Shown in pieces: positions 7,606 through 15,663 of a DNA stretch of 64,000 nt (position 1 is its first letter; every line of letters starts with the position of its first letter). The stretch is taken from NCBI RefSeq assembly GCF_028598555.1, contig NZ_JAQRFN010000006.1:1-64000 (forward strand). Direction: 5' to 3'. Below the pieces are notes generated by a model, which was not told the origin of the DNA, ran no database searches, and saw only the letters and a list, made by a program, of their open reading frames with translations. This DNA is from Xenorhabdus anantnagensis. GTDB lineage: Bacteria; Pseudomonadota; Gammaproteobacteria; Enterobacterales; Enterobacteriaceae. Position numbers and translations under genes: made by a program.

Positions 7606-7744
7606 CTATACGAAGCCGAGCAAACAACAATGACAATCTACTCATTGTTCTTGAAAAGTAAAAGATTAAGTCATCAAGGCTGTTCGCATGGTGGATGGTT
7701 TATATGCCATCTTCTAACAAAAAAAAACATAAAGAGATAACCAA

Positions 7745-7936
7745 ATGAAAAAAGAAAAAACACGCACAGATATTCAGAAATCATTACGATTTGCAGAGCA
7801 ATTGCAAACTTATCTATCTACTTGGTTATCTGCGGAAAAAGATAAAGAAACAGAATATTTGATTGAAATGGCATTAGACACTACAAACAATATTATCGAC
7901 AGCATAGCCGATATAAATCGGGAACAAAATAACTGA
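7745..7936 (+). CDS. Small helical prophage protein
   Basis: 63 residues, predicted mostly helical (SLRFAEQLQTYLSTWLSAEK), acidic C-terminus. The start has AGAGATAACC upstream. It is the first gene of the rightward operon, where lambdoid phages place host-takeover and antitermination genes. No family recognised. Confidence 0.6.
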   Translation: MKKEKTRTDIQKSLRFAEQLQTYLSTWLSAEKDKETEYLIEMALDTTNNIIDSIADINREQNN

Positions 7937-7967
7937 AACCTTATTTAATATCCAAGGAACGAGAATA

Positions 7968-8129
7968 ATGAAAACTTTTATCTTTGCTACCATCGAACGA
8001 GCCAATATGAAACAACGTCGCCCCAAATGTATTAAGGCTCAGGCAAGTGATAGGGAGGAAGCAAAAAGGTTACTGGCTCCTACATATGTAATCTTTGGCT
8101 GGATGGGTCAAATAGTTAATCGTAACTGA
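7968..8129 (+). CDS. Icd-like host cell division inhibitor
   Basis: 53 residues starting MKTFIFATIERANMKQRRPK and continuing IKAQASDREEAKRLLAPTYV. This matches the pattern of Icd/host cell division inhibitor proteins of P1-like and lambdoid prophages: an FxFA-x-I start, a basic middle, an alpha-helical AxxxxEA(R/K) stretch and an aromatic C-terminus. CAAGGAACGAG precedes the ATG. If functional it would block septation after induction. The assignment rests on short motifs. Confidence 0.6.
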   Translation: MKTFIFATIERANMKQRRPKCIKAQASDREEAKRLLAPTYVIFGWMGQIVNRN

Positions 8130-8172
8130 GATAAACAATATTAATTCTGAGGGGAATATAAGGCGAAATAAT

Positions 8173-8382
8173 ATGAAAAAAAATAAACTATCGGTTGGTG
8201 GCAAATCCTGCTTACAGAATGCACTGGAAATTAATGAGGAAATGCAGACTTTATTAATACCATTATTAAAAAAAGTCGAGAACGAGGTTGGAGTTGATAC
8301 TCATTCAATGTTAAGAACGGTGCTTAGATTATCAATATGTCAAAATCGCGATCTTGATGAATTAAACAATGACTCAGAATAA
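8173..8382 (+). CDS. Small prophage protein
   Basis: 69 residues. The pattern NALEINEEMQTLLIPLLKKVENEV followed by RTVLRLSICQNRDLDELNND resembles the next gene (EIAEEIEASIFPVV, RQAIDLARQLRDIN), suggesting a duplicated helical family in this operon. Function unknown. Confidence 0.55.
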   Translation: MKKNKLSVGGKSCLQNALEINEEMQTLLIPLLKKVENEVGVDTHSMLRTVLRLSICQNRDLDELNNDSE

Positions 8383-8398
8383 TAACTCAGGGTGAAAT

Positions 8399-8770
8399 AT
8401 GTTAAGTAAATTAGAAACAGCCGTCGAAATTGCAGAAGAAATTGAAGCCTCAATATTTCCCGTAGTGACTGCAACTCAAAATGAAGCTGAACTGGATACT
8501 TATTTAATGTGCCGTGGTGTGCAACGTCAGGCAATTGATTTAGCACGACAGTTAAGGGATATAAATAAAGATTATATTATGTCAGATAATCAGGCATTCG
8601 ATGAATTGGAAGGCGTTGCGAGTGAAATAGAAAACCTAAGAACATATGTTTCTTTATTAATAGATACGGATAAAAGTCTGACCGGTGCACAATTACTTAG
8701 TATTGCATTGATTGCAGTGTGTAATATAGGCCAACAAATAGCACGAGTCCGAGGGGTAGAATACTCATGA
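8399..8770 (+). CDS. Prophage protein, helical
   Basis: 123 residues, acidic and helical throughout, no signal peptide. Its first half resembles the preceding small gene. Its stop overlaps the start of the next gene by four bases. Function unknown. Confidence 0.6.
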   Translation: MLSKLETAVEIAEEIEASIFPVVTATQNEAELDTYLMCRGVQRQAIDLARQLRDINKDYIMSDNQAFDELEGVASEIENLRTYVSLLIDTDKSLTGAQLLSIALIAVCNIGQQIARVRGVEYS

Positions 8771-9162
8771 ATAATATCTTCTATCATACCCGTGTCAATA
8801 ATGAGCGATTAGAAAAGATGAGCGATAGTGATTTACAGTTTTTATCTTCATCGAGCCATGAAGTCATTCATTCGATAACAGCCGGAATAAAATCCATTGC
8901 TAATTTAGCTAGCGCAGCGGCTAATAGTGAAGAATATTCTGAAAGTGATGCAATGACTGACCTTGATAGATTATCCCGACTACTTTCTGTATTACCTCTT
9001 ATTATCGAAGCTGAACATGAAAATCACGTCAATGCAATCGATGAAATAAGAGAAAGAAAAAATAAAATCATAAGGAAAAAGTATTCAAAAGCAATGAATA
9101 AAATTAACTCATTACATGAAACAATATCTGAGTTAGAAATACAAATAGCCGAATTAGAATAA
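8767..9162 (+). CDS. Prophage protein with C-terminal coiled coil
   Basis: 131 residues. The last ~45 (IRERKNKIIRKKYSKAMNK then LHETISELEIQIAELE) look like a coiled coil. The start overlaps the preceding gene (ATGA). Function unknown. The 77 bases after it (9163-9239) contain ACAAATTT, half of the CI operator, but no promoter I would call. Confidence 0.6.
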   Translation: MNNIFYHTRVNNERLEKMSDSDLQFLSSSSHEVIHSITAGIKSIANLASAAANSEEYSESDAMTDLDRLSRLLSVLPLIIEAEHENHVNAIDEIRERKNKIIRKKYSKAMNKINSLHETISELEIQIAELE

Positions 9163-9239
9163 TAATAAAATAAACAAAACAAATTTAATTACAGAGCCAT
9201 CGCTGGGGATTCTCTTACTCTGAAAACAGGAAATAAAAA

Positions 9240-9476
9240 ATGAAAGAACAATTTGAAATAAAAATTACAGTAGAAAAAAACGAAGAAGGTATTTTGACCT
9301 TGAATACCAAAAGCAACCTTGTAGATAGTAAAAACCCTTCGGTTTATTTTGTTTCTTTATCTGTGGCTTTTCAGAAACAGATATTACCAACATTAGAATC
9401 CAAGCTTGAGTTAGCAGATGAAATTGCGGATTTGGTTAAACGCACGACTGAGTGCTCATGTGATGAAGATGATTAA
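9240..9476 (+). CDS. Small prophage protein
   Basis: 78 residues: a beta-rich start (QFEIKITVEKNEEGILTLN) followed by an acidic helix ending in CSCDEDD. ACAGGAAATAAAAA precedes the ATG. Function unknown. Confidence 0.55.
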   Translation: MKEQFEIKITVEKNEEGILTLNTKSNLVDSKNPSVYFVSLSVAFQKQILPTLESKLELADEIADLVKRTTECSCDEDD

Positions 9477-9478
9477 TT

Positions 9479-9802
9479 ATGGAAAATACTGATTTATTAA
9501 CCAGAAAGCGAAAGGCTTTTATTCACGTCAAATTGGATGCATTAAAAAGAAAGTACGGCTCTTACTCTGAAATTGTAAAAGTAGCCGATTTTAATTACAG
9601 ACTGGATTTAGATGAGGAAATATTAACTCTAGCGTTAATCAGCCTCTTTGAGAAAGATGTAGTAGCCGTCAAAAGAGAAGAACTACTTATTGAGTCATAT
9701 AACAACTTTTACACCAAGCACGGGAATTTAACCGAAGAGGGTAATGAGTTTATGACGGAAATATTAAAACGAATTGCAATAAAAACGGAGCCAATATCAT
9801 GA
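9479..9802 (+). CDS. Prophage protein of unknown function
   Basis: 107 residues, charged and helical, starting two bases after the preceding stop and overlapping the next gene by four bases (ATGA). No family recognised. Confidence 0.6.
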   Translation: MENTDLLTRKRKAFIHVKLDALKRKYGSYSEIVKVADFNYRLDLDEEILTLALISLFEKDVVAVKREELLIESYNNFYTKHGNLTEEGNEFMTEILKRIAIKTEPIS

Positions 9803-10095
9803 CACAGAAAACCTATTTAGATTTTGCTAATGCAGCCATCCAGAACGAGAAAGAAGAAAAGTATGACCTTGCAGCCGAATATTGGGGGAAGGCCAAAAAT
9901 GTAGCCACCCGTCTTAATACTCAATTATGGGCTGAATATCGTCAGGAGCATAACGAAAAAAGACATTCATTGCATCATAGCTATAGCACTGCATTAAGAA
10001 GCACTGAATTAACAGCCCGAAAAGAATGTCAGCGCATAGCCTCTGAATTAAAAAAGCATATGAATAAACAGGCGGTGAATAATGACGGTATATGA
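9799..10095 (+). CDS. ANR-family-like regulator
   Basis: 98 residues. YLDFANAAIQNEKEEKYDLA followed by AEYWGKAKNVATRLNTQLWA fits the ANR (AraC negative regulator) family: a helical repeat in which an AAELWxxA segment is followed by NxxWAxxR. ANR proteins bind AraC-type virulence activators and dampen them. A prophage copy could modify host virulence regulation. Overlap with both neighbours indicates cotranslation. Confidence 0.55.
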   Translation: MTQKTYLDFANAAIQNEKEEKYDLAAEYWGKAKNVATRLNTQLWAEYRQEHNEKRHSLHHSYSTALRSTELTARKECQRIASELKKHMNKQAVNNDGI

Positions 10096-10270
10096 ACAAG
10101 CAAAGCAATTAGCACGGGATTTAGAACTAAAAGGCTTATTTCGCCGGGCTACTGAAAAATGGGGTGAGGCTCTTTCATTAGCCAAAGACCTCAAGCAAGA
10201 ACAGGAATGCACCAAGAATAATCTGCGCTGTGTTCGGAAAGCAAGAATCACTATTCGGGAGGGGTGGTGA
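10082..10270 (+). CDS. PerC-family-like regulator
   Basis: 62 residues with AKQLARDLELKGLFRRATEK followed by WGEALSLA, the core of the PerC family (ELExKGLxRRAAxRW). PerC-like proteins occur in many enterobacterial prophages and affect virulence or fimbrial genes. It overlaps the ANR-like gene by 14 bases; the two also resemble each other in the A-x-x-W-G-x-A segment. Confidence 0.55.
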   Translation: MTVYEQAKQLARDLELKGLFRRATEKWGEALSLAKDLKQEQECTKNNLRCVRKARITIREGW

Positions 10271-10338
10271 TGGCGAAAAGAAAAAGAAGTAAGACTCAAC
10301 AGGGTTATGCGCCGTTTAGCAAAAAGAATGAAGATTGA
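10270..10338 (+). CDS. 22-residue basic micropeptide
   Basis: The frame MAKRKRSKTQQGYAPFSKKN plus two residues starts on the last base of the preceding stop (TGATG), with GGGAGGGG nine bases upstream. The size and basic start suggest a nucleic-acid-binding leader peptide, but it may be only a coupling ORF. Confidence 0.4.
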   Translation: MAKRKRSKTQQGYAPFSKKNED

Positions 10339-10356
10339 TTTTAAGGAAGCGAAATA

Positions 10357-11214
10357 ATGAGCAAGAAAAATGAGTTAGTTCCAGTATCCGCCAAAGAATT
10401 ACAGATCGTTGAGTATCGCGGTCAGCGTGTTGTGACTACTGAGCAGTTAGCGGCGGGGTATGGGGTTGATGTTAACAACATCAAAGTCAATTACTCTAGA
10501 AACACTGAAAGATTCATTGAGGGAAAGCATTTCTTTAAGGTCACCGGACAGGAACTTAAAGATTTGCGAGTTACTTTAAGTAACCTACAAATTTCCAATA
10601 AAACGAGAAGTCTAATCCTCTGGACAGAACGCGGTGCTGCTAACCACTCCAAGATGCTGGAAACCGATCAGGCATGGAACTATTTCGACGACCTGACTGA
10701 GTTCTACTTCACGCGTCGCGATGCCATCACCACAGAAGCCGAGCTGTTAAGTAACCCCGCGAAGTTACGTTCAATGCTGTCTGTCTATGCCGAAAATGTT
10801 GAACGTCTTGAGGGTGAAAACAAAACCCTGAGTACAACAGTGGACAGTCTGGAAAAACACTTCACCAAGGGCATGACCCTCCCGGCGTTCTGTAAGTCAC
10901 TGAACGGTGTGAATACCGCCAGAATCATGGGGTGGGCAATGGAACGCAACTGGCTTTACAACGAACGGAAAGATCCGGAGAAAAAACCACGCTGGCGTGT
11001 CGCTTCATACGCACGGGATCGCTATCTCACCGAGGAAGAAAACAAGGTAAGGCCCCACGGGCAAGATGAGTTTGTCACCCGCACCGCTGTGTTACTGGAG
11101 AGAGGCTGTCACCGCCTGTACGCCCTGTATATGAAAGGTGAACTCCCCATGAAGAAAACATGGAACGGTGAATACCACCACGACAAGGCAATTTATACCC
11201 CGGAGGGCAAATAA
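10357..11214 (+). CDS. Phage antirepressor, ORF6N and KilA-C-type domains
   Basis: 285 residues. The N-terminal ~100 residues (IVEYRGQRVVTTEQLAAGYG, FIEGKHFFKVTGQEL, LILWTERGAANHSKML) are an ORF6N DNA-binding domain. A coiled-coil linker follows (ENVERLEGENKTLSTTVDSL), then a KilA-C-like domain with GMTLPAFCKSLNGVN and WLYNERKDPEKKPRWRVAS. Proteins of this type often antagonise CI repressors or alter host transcription. Base composition is higher in GC than the small genes before it, so it may have joined the operon separately. Confidence 0.85.
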   Translation: MSKKNELVPVSAKELQIVEYRGQRVVTTEQLAAGYGVDVNNIKVNYSRNTERFIEGKHFFKVTGQELKDLRVTLSNLQISNKTRSLILWTERGAANHSKMLETDQAWNYFDDLTEFYFTRRDAITTEAELLSNPAKLRSMLSVYAENVERLEGENKTLSTTVDSLEKHFTKGMTLPAFCKSLNGVNTARIMGWAMERNWLYNERKDPEKKPRWRVASYARDRYLTEEENKVRPHGQDEFVTRTAVLLERGCHRLYALYMKGELPMKKTWNGEYHHDKAIYTPEGK

Positions 11215-11855
11215 TGAGCAAGCATCACACCAATCCAGCAGGGATATTCATGAGCGCAACAAAGCGACATATTAAAACCGCATTTGATTACAGCAAGTAT
11301 GGCGTCATTGTCATCACAGAGGCGGCAAACAGTGAAATCATGAGTTATGAGGAGGCACTGAAATCGTTGGATGCGGGTCAATATGACGATGATTTATTGC
11401 TGGGCTTTGAATTGGTACTGGCTCTCTCTCATGGCTGGAAAGCGGGTTTTTATGGGCCAAACAATGAACAACGGTTGATGTTGTGGCGGTGGATTGTGTC
11501 AGCCTCATTTGTGCAAGAGCAAATAGACAGAAACGGCACTCGTGAAGTTGATAATGGCAGGGGAGGCACTGAGACCGCGGCTATTTACGTTAATGGGAAG
11601 GCGGCAATCACGATATACCCATTAGCAGAGCGCATGATGTTGGTAACCCATGTTGAGAGGATCGCGTTTGAGCAGTTCGGTAGCGAAGAAGGCGCGGACA
11701 TGGCGGTAAGAATGTACATGGATTTTATCAATGTGCAGCCAGAGAACGGCAATCGGTTATCTGAGAAAGGGCGCGAGGGGCTTTCTATCTTGCACGATGA
11801 ATTAATCAAAGCGGTAGAGGCTGGCGAGTTTAACACTATCCCCGTCATTCATTAA
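11214..11855 (+). CDS. Prophage protein of unknown function
   Basis: 213 residues, soluble. Stretches such as LLLGFELVLALSHGWKAGFY and AERMMLVTHVERIAFEQFG do not suggest a known fold to me. The start overlaps the preceding stop (TAATG) with CGGAGGG upstream; an internal ATG at residue 13 is an alternative. Confidence 0.65.
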   Translation: MSKHHTNPAGIFMSATKRHIKTAFDYSKYGVIVITEAANSEIMSYEEALKSLDAGQYDDDLLLGFELVLALSHGWKAGFYGPNNEQRLMLWRWIVSASFVQEQIDRNGTREVDNGRGGTETAAIYVNGKAAITIYPLAERMMLVTHVERIAFEQFGSEEGADMAVRMYMDFINVQPENGNRLSEKGREGLSILHDELIKAVEAGEFNTIPVIH

Positions 11856-11867
11856 TAAGAGGCTCAC

Positions 11868-12212
11868 ATGATAACGAAAAACTTTCGTCTCAACGCACTA
11901 GCGAACACCTACGCAGCCGCTATCTATCACGATGTAACAACCCGTAACGGCGGTGATCACTTCACGATGCAAGTCGGCAAAACAGAAATCAATGTCGCTA
12001 TTGTCGATGGGGTAAAAGGTATTCGCCAATTGGTGGATGGCTATGCACTGGAAGCGCTACAGCAGAATTACCCATCATGGGAAGTGATAGCCATTAACCT
12101 GATGGAAAAATGCACAGCCAATGGCTACCTGACAGGCTACGGGCGTGAAATATGGCAAAGCATGATCAATGACATGGGCGACACGCTGGCAGCCAAGGGG
12201 ATGTTTCAATGA
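11868..12212 (+). CDS. Prophage protein of unknown function
   Basis: 114 residues, with DHFTMQVGKTEINVAIVDGV and MINDMGDTLAAKGMFQ. ATAAGAGGCTCAC precedes the ATG. Four-base overlap with the next gene. No family recognised. Confidence 0.6.
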   Translation: MITKNFRLNALANTYAAAIYHDVTTRNGGDHFTMQVGKTEINVAIVDGVKGIRQLVDGYALEALQQNYPSWEVIAINLMEKCTANGYLTGYGREIWQSMINDMGDTLAAKGMFQ

Positions 12213-12442
12213 CCAAGGAAGCTCGCCAGAAAGTGGACATTAACGACGAGCTGGTCAGAACGGTGGTCCGCATTGATGACGGCAGGGATCACACCAAGCG
12301 GCATATCCACCGCATGAGACATAACTTTTACATTCACAAGGGCGTTTGCCCTCCTCTGCCACCCGCACCCAAAGTGGCAGAGGTGAAGATAACGCCAATA
12401 AAGACAGCAAACAAAGGGCGTAATGAGCGAGGTAAAAAATAA
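12209..12442 (+). CDS. Small basic prophage protein
   Basis: 77 residues, rich in Lys, Arg and His (DGRDHTKRHIHRMRHNFYIH) with a proline stretch in the middle. Overlaps both neighbours. Possibly nucleic-acid binding from composition only. Confidence 0.55.
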   Translation: MTKEARQKVDINDELVRTVVRIDDGRDHTKRHIHRMRHNFYIHKGVCPPLPPAPKVAEVKITPIKTANKGRNERGKK

Positions 12443-12753
12443 TGATCAGCATCGATAACGCACAGAATGAAATTGGGTTGCCCGGTCACATTGATGATGG
12501 GAAAGAGTGGACAGAGTGGTTGTTGAAGAAGGCAGATGAACAACAGCCAGAATTGCAATTACCAGAGCATATTTTATGTCCTACTGCTCCAGAATATATA
12601 TGGCTACAGACCGATCCCGAACCAGAAGAAGAAGGTAAGCCTGTGTATCCAGATAACGGAGTTGAAATTACATGGTGCTCCGGCTGGATAAACCCAACAG
12701 ACACTCTTTATGTCAGGGCAGACCTAATTCACAGAGTGAGGAGAACAAGATGA
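12442..12753 (+). CDS. Prophage protein of unknown function
   Basis: 103 residues, acidic. It contains GKEWTEWLLKKADEQQPE, a proline-rich TDPEPEEEGKPVYPDNG and a C-terminal DTLYVRADLIHRVRR of a kind common in small proteins of lambdoid left operons. One-base overlap with the preceding gene (TAATG). Confidence 0.6.
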   Translation: MISIDNAQNEIGLPGHIDDGKEWTEWLLKKADEQQPELQLPEHILCPTAPEYIWLQTDPEPEEEGKPVYPDNGVEITWCSGWINPTDTLYVRADLIHRVRRTR

Positions 12754-12950
12754 GTAAAAACCTAATGGATACCGCCACTCTGTGGGAAATAACCAAGCAT
12801 TTACTCCGTGAAGAGCACGGTAACAGCATGAGAATAACTATCACAGAGCTGGATAACATGATCGATAAAACCATTCATTCTGCCATACATATTGCTCAAA
12901 TGGCCGGCTATGAACTTAAGCAGAAGGGAGAAGGCAGCGGTGATCAATAA
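12750..12950 (+). CDS. Small prophage protein
   Basis: 66 residues from MSKNLMDTATLWEITKHLL. ATG 12750 is chosen because GTGAGGAGAAC precedes it and it overlaps the upstream stop (ATGA). Function unknown. Confidence 0.55.
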   Translation: MSKNLMDTATLWEITKHLLREEHGNSMRITITELDNMIDKTIHSAIHIAQMAGYELKQKGEGSGDQ

Positions 12951-13257
12951 CTCACTCCACCTCACCCAGATAATCACCTCTGCTTGGGGTGATCCATCTG
13001 ATATCACCGATGCAGTCTGGCAAGCCGGATACCGGAAGCCAGAACGGGGAGAAAAGGAAATCGCTGAACTCGTTATCGACATTATGAACGGGGTGCCCGA
13101 TGAGGTGCCCTACTCTGCAAGACCACGGAATCTGGAGGATATTCTCAGTACGGAACTGAACACCATTATTTTTGAAGCGACGTGGAGTGACATAGCAACT
13201 CCGGCAATGGTGGCAACGATGATTTTATGGAATGGGTATCGGAAAGGAGAAAAATGA
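12940..13257 (+). CDS. Prophage protein, GTG start
   Basis: 105 residues starting at GTG 12940 (VINNSLHLTQIITSAWGDPS), 11 bases inside the preceding gene, with GGGAG upstream. Contains DITDAVWQAGYRKPERG and TPAMVATMILWNGYRKGEK, a pair of W-x-x-G-Y-R-K segments. Function unknown. Confidence 0.55.
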   Translation: MINNSLHLTQIITSAWGDPSDITDAVWQAGYRKPERGEKEIAELVIDIMNGVPDEVPYSARPRNLEDILSTELNTIIFEATWSDIATPAMVATMILWNGYRKGEK

Positions 13258-13448
13258 TGGCAGAGTATCCCTATTTCAAAACAGAGGAACTGGCAGATCG
13301 ATACAAAGTAAAGCCGCACACGATAAGGTTATGGTGCGGCAATGGGAAGCAGAAACGAGAAGGCTTCCCAAAGCCCAAGTTTAAATCTGACCAGCTTAAC
13401 TTTCTTCGACAGGACATTTTTGATTGGGAGGACGGGAAACAATTTTAG
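13254..13448 (+). CDS. xis: Excisionase-like protein (AlpA/MerR-type helix-turn-helix)
   Basis: About 64 residues: YFKTEELADRYKVKPHTIRL followed by a basic wing and KSDQLNFLRQDIFDWE. This is a winged helix of the excisionase/AlpA type. It is the last gene of the rightward operon and its 3' end overlaps the convergent integrase by 53 bases, the usual place for xis. It would bend attachment-site DNA and favour excision. Confidence 0.7.
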   Translation: MMAEYPYFKTEELADRYKVKPHTIRLWCGNGKQKREGFPKPKFKSDQLNFLRQDIFDWEDGKQF

Positions 13449-14649
13449 TCAGTTTTTCCCACCAGCGTTCGTATGCCTCTCTCTGCTCATTCAGGTAGGT
13501 GTGCTTATCGTACACCTGCCATACTCCCGGCAATTTATGTCCCACCATAATCTCAGCTACATGAGGTGCTGTTAGTTCAGATATTCCTGTACGCATTGTT
13601 CGGCGTAGGTCGTGGATTGACCAGTGCTCACAATTAGGTAGATGAAGAGTCATTTTTTTATTGAGTTTCTTAATTATTCCATCATGCGCCCCACGTTTGA
13701 ATGCCCTGCCATTGAATGTAGTAAATAGATATTCACTCCCATGATTTAACTTCTTCGCCCATTCAATCAAATCATAAGCTGCTGGAATAATAGGTCTAAT
13801 AATGGGCTTTTTAGATCTTCTGCCTGTCTTGTGATTTTTTGGGGGAATAATCCAAATATTCTTCTCATAGTCAAAATCACTGACTTTAGCTTTAAATAAC
13901 TCACCAATACGACATCCGAATAGCAGACACAGTTTTATTATTAGCGCATTGCGTGGGTTATACTCAGGGGCATCAATAAGCTGAAATAAAACCTCTAATT
14001 CCTCCCTATCAAGAACTCTCTCACCTGTTTCGGTATCAATATCAATATTCTGATTCTTGCCCTTTATATCACTTTTTTCTATATCAGATAATGGGGTGAG
14101 CTTAGTCATTCCTCGCCGAACAGCCCACCTATGTGCCTTCTTAGAGTATGCCAATATACGAGTGCCAATTGATGGCGCTTGTTTGGCAACAGCTTCAATC
14201 AGAGAAAGCCAAACATGGAGCGTGACCTCATCATGGGGTAACCTGCCAAGACTAGGAAAAACATGAAGTTCGAAAGAGCGTAAAATGGAATCAGCGTCCA
14301 CCTTCGCTCCTTGCATTGTCGTTTTCCACCACTCCCTGATGAGTACTTCCACAGTGACCGCACTCAAAGCGGACTCTTTACGAACACGTTTAACTATCTT
14401 GGGATTGCGGTGTTGCTCTAATTCCCCGCGATAAAAAATTACGGAGTCACGAGCATCTTTAAGACTGGTTGCTGGGTAGGTTCCAATGTCAATCCGATCC
14501 CCCTTGCTGTTCCAGCGATACCTAAACTGGAAGATAATTTTCCCTTTAGGTGTGACACGAACAGATAACCCATCCCTATCTGATTTGGTAACCATTTTTT
14601 CTTGAAGTTTACCATTGGTGGAACGGAGCCATGAATCAGTAATTGCCAT
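13396..14649 (-). CDS. int: Prophage tyrosine-recombinase integrase (P4 type)
   Basis: 417 residues from MAITDSWLRS. The N-terminal DUF4102-type domain has DGLSVRVTPKGKIIFQFRYR and DIGTYPATSLKDAR; a SAM-like core-binding domain follows; the catalytic domain has Arg in LLFGCRIGEL, His-x-x-Arg in SIHDLRRTM, His in MVGHKLP and the nucleophile Tyr in QVYDKHTY (near 380). All catalytic residues are present. ATG 14649 is preceded by GAGGAAAGTGAT; an upstream in-frame start is less likely. It lies at the right edge of the prophage next to the disrupted phzF gene. Confidence 0.93.
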   Translation of the reverse strand: MAITDSWLRSTNGKLQEKMVTKSDRDGLSVRVTPKGKIIFQFRYRWNSKGDRIDIGTYPATSLKDARDSVIFYRGELEQHRNPKIVKRVRKESALSAVTVEVLIREWWKTTMQGAKVDADSILRSFELHVFPSLGRLPHDEVTLHVWLSLIEAVAKQAPSIGTRILAYSKKAHRWAVRRGMTKLTPLSDIEKSDIKGKNQNIDIDTETGERVLDREELEVLFQLIDAPEYNPRNALIIKLCLLFGCRIGELFKAKVSDFDYEKNIWIIPPKNHKTGRRSKKPIIRPIIPAAYDLIEWAKKLNHGSEYLFTTFNGRAFKRGAHDGIIKKLNKKMTLHLPNCEHWSIHDLRRTMRTGISELTAPHVAEIMVGHKLPGVWQVYDKHTYLNEQREAYERWWEKLTKIVSRPPNQKCPVEES

Positions 14650-14689
14650 ATCACTTTCCTCAAAAAATAACACAGCTTTTAATGTAGTT

Positions 14690-14850
14690 CATGTACACTT
14701 TAATGTACACATTCCTTATGACACTAAGTGAATACCTGTGACTATTAATGATTGCCACAAACAAAATAATAAAAAATAATAATTAAAAATCAATTAATTA
14801 AATTAAAAATCATGACTATGAATGACTGTTAATGATTAAGAGTGACTGAA
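14690..14850. other. Probable prophage attachment region with integrase arm-type repeats
   Basis: Between the integrase and the phzF remnant are repeated short motifs: ATGTACAC at 14691-14698 and 14703-14710, and variants of TGACTATTAATGATT at 14739-14753, 14813-14827 and 14825-14838. The phzF frame begins to match its family only at about 14853, preceded by an in-frame TGA at 14847-14849. The crossover therefore probably lies at roughly 14845-14860. I cannot define the core sequence without the other end. Confidence 0.5.
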
Positions 14851-15500
14851 TAAATGCTTTTCTGGTAGAAAATCATCTACGTTGGTTTACACCCAAAGTC
14901 GAAGTAGATTTATGTGGGCATGCAACATTGGCGACCGCGTTTGTTCTCATAACACATCGTGACCGCCAAGATCGGTTACTCACATTCAAAAGCCGCTCTG
15001 GTGAACTCCGAGTTTCTCATCAAGATGGTATTTTTACATTGGATTTCCCTGCCGCCGATTGTCATGAAAAAAACGCTCTCATACCTGTTATCCAAGATGC
15101 TCTAGGACAAAATGTTTCCGCTGTGTTCGCCTCACGTGATCGTTATATTTGTGTTTTGGATTCCGCAGAACAGATCATGAATGCCCAACCTGATTTTGCT
15201 AAGATTGCTGCCCTGTCCCTGCCAGGACTTGCCATTACGGCTCTCGGTGATTCATCTTCTGATTTTGTTTCACGCTATTTTGCACCAGCCAAAGGTGTCA
15301 ACGAAGATCCTGTCACAGGCTCCAGTCATTGTGTTCTCGCACCTTTTTGGGGAAAACGGCTTAATAAAACCGAACTTCATGCTCGTCAATTATCCGAACG
15401 AGGTGGTGAGCTATTATGTCGAATAGAGGGAGATCGTGTTTACCTGACAGGTAAAGCAAAACTTTTTTCGCATGGTGAAATAATTTTTGATGATATGTAA
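14850..15500 (+). pseudogene. PhzF-family isomerase, 5' end lost to prophage insertion
   Basis: Frame reading from 14853 gives NAFLVENHLRWFTPKVEVDL followed by CGHATLATAFVL, a PhzF (diaminopimelate-epimerase-like fold) signature. The second-half signature NEDPVTGSSHCVLAPFWGKR and a normal C-terminus (HGEIIFDDM) are intact. The first ~45 residues of the family, including the catalytic Glu region, are missing, and TGA at 14847 closes the frame. The only in-frame non-ATG start (TTG 14928) would remove the substrate-binding CGHAT loop. The gene is most likely inactive. Confidence 0.85.
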
Positions 15501-15606
15501 CAATTTGTTTTAAATAAAAATTATTGATAAATCACAATAAATAAAAGCTATTAACAAGAATGGCAGGAATACCTCCCTATTGGTATTTAGAAGGCGAATA
15601 AAGGAT

Positions 15607-15632
15607 GGTCAGCAGGATAAATTCTGCTGACC
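15607..15632. terminator. Hairpin between phzF remnant and lldD
   Basis: GGTCAGCAG and CTGCTGACC form a perfect nine-base stem with an eight-base loop. It lies downstream of both convergent genes. A T-run is weak on both sides, so it may terminate by stability or act as a 3' end protector. Confidence 0.5.
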
Positions 15633-15663
15633 GGTAATGGCAATCATCCGCCATTTGTCTTGG

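Noticed and set aside
7628..7647. Possible nut site (CAATGA/TCATTG hairpin) in the rightward leader
   Set aside because: No boxA-like sequence could be placed with confidence and no N-type antiterminator was recognised.
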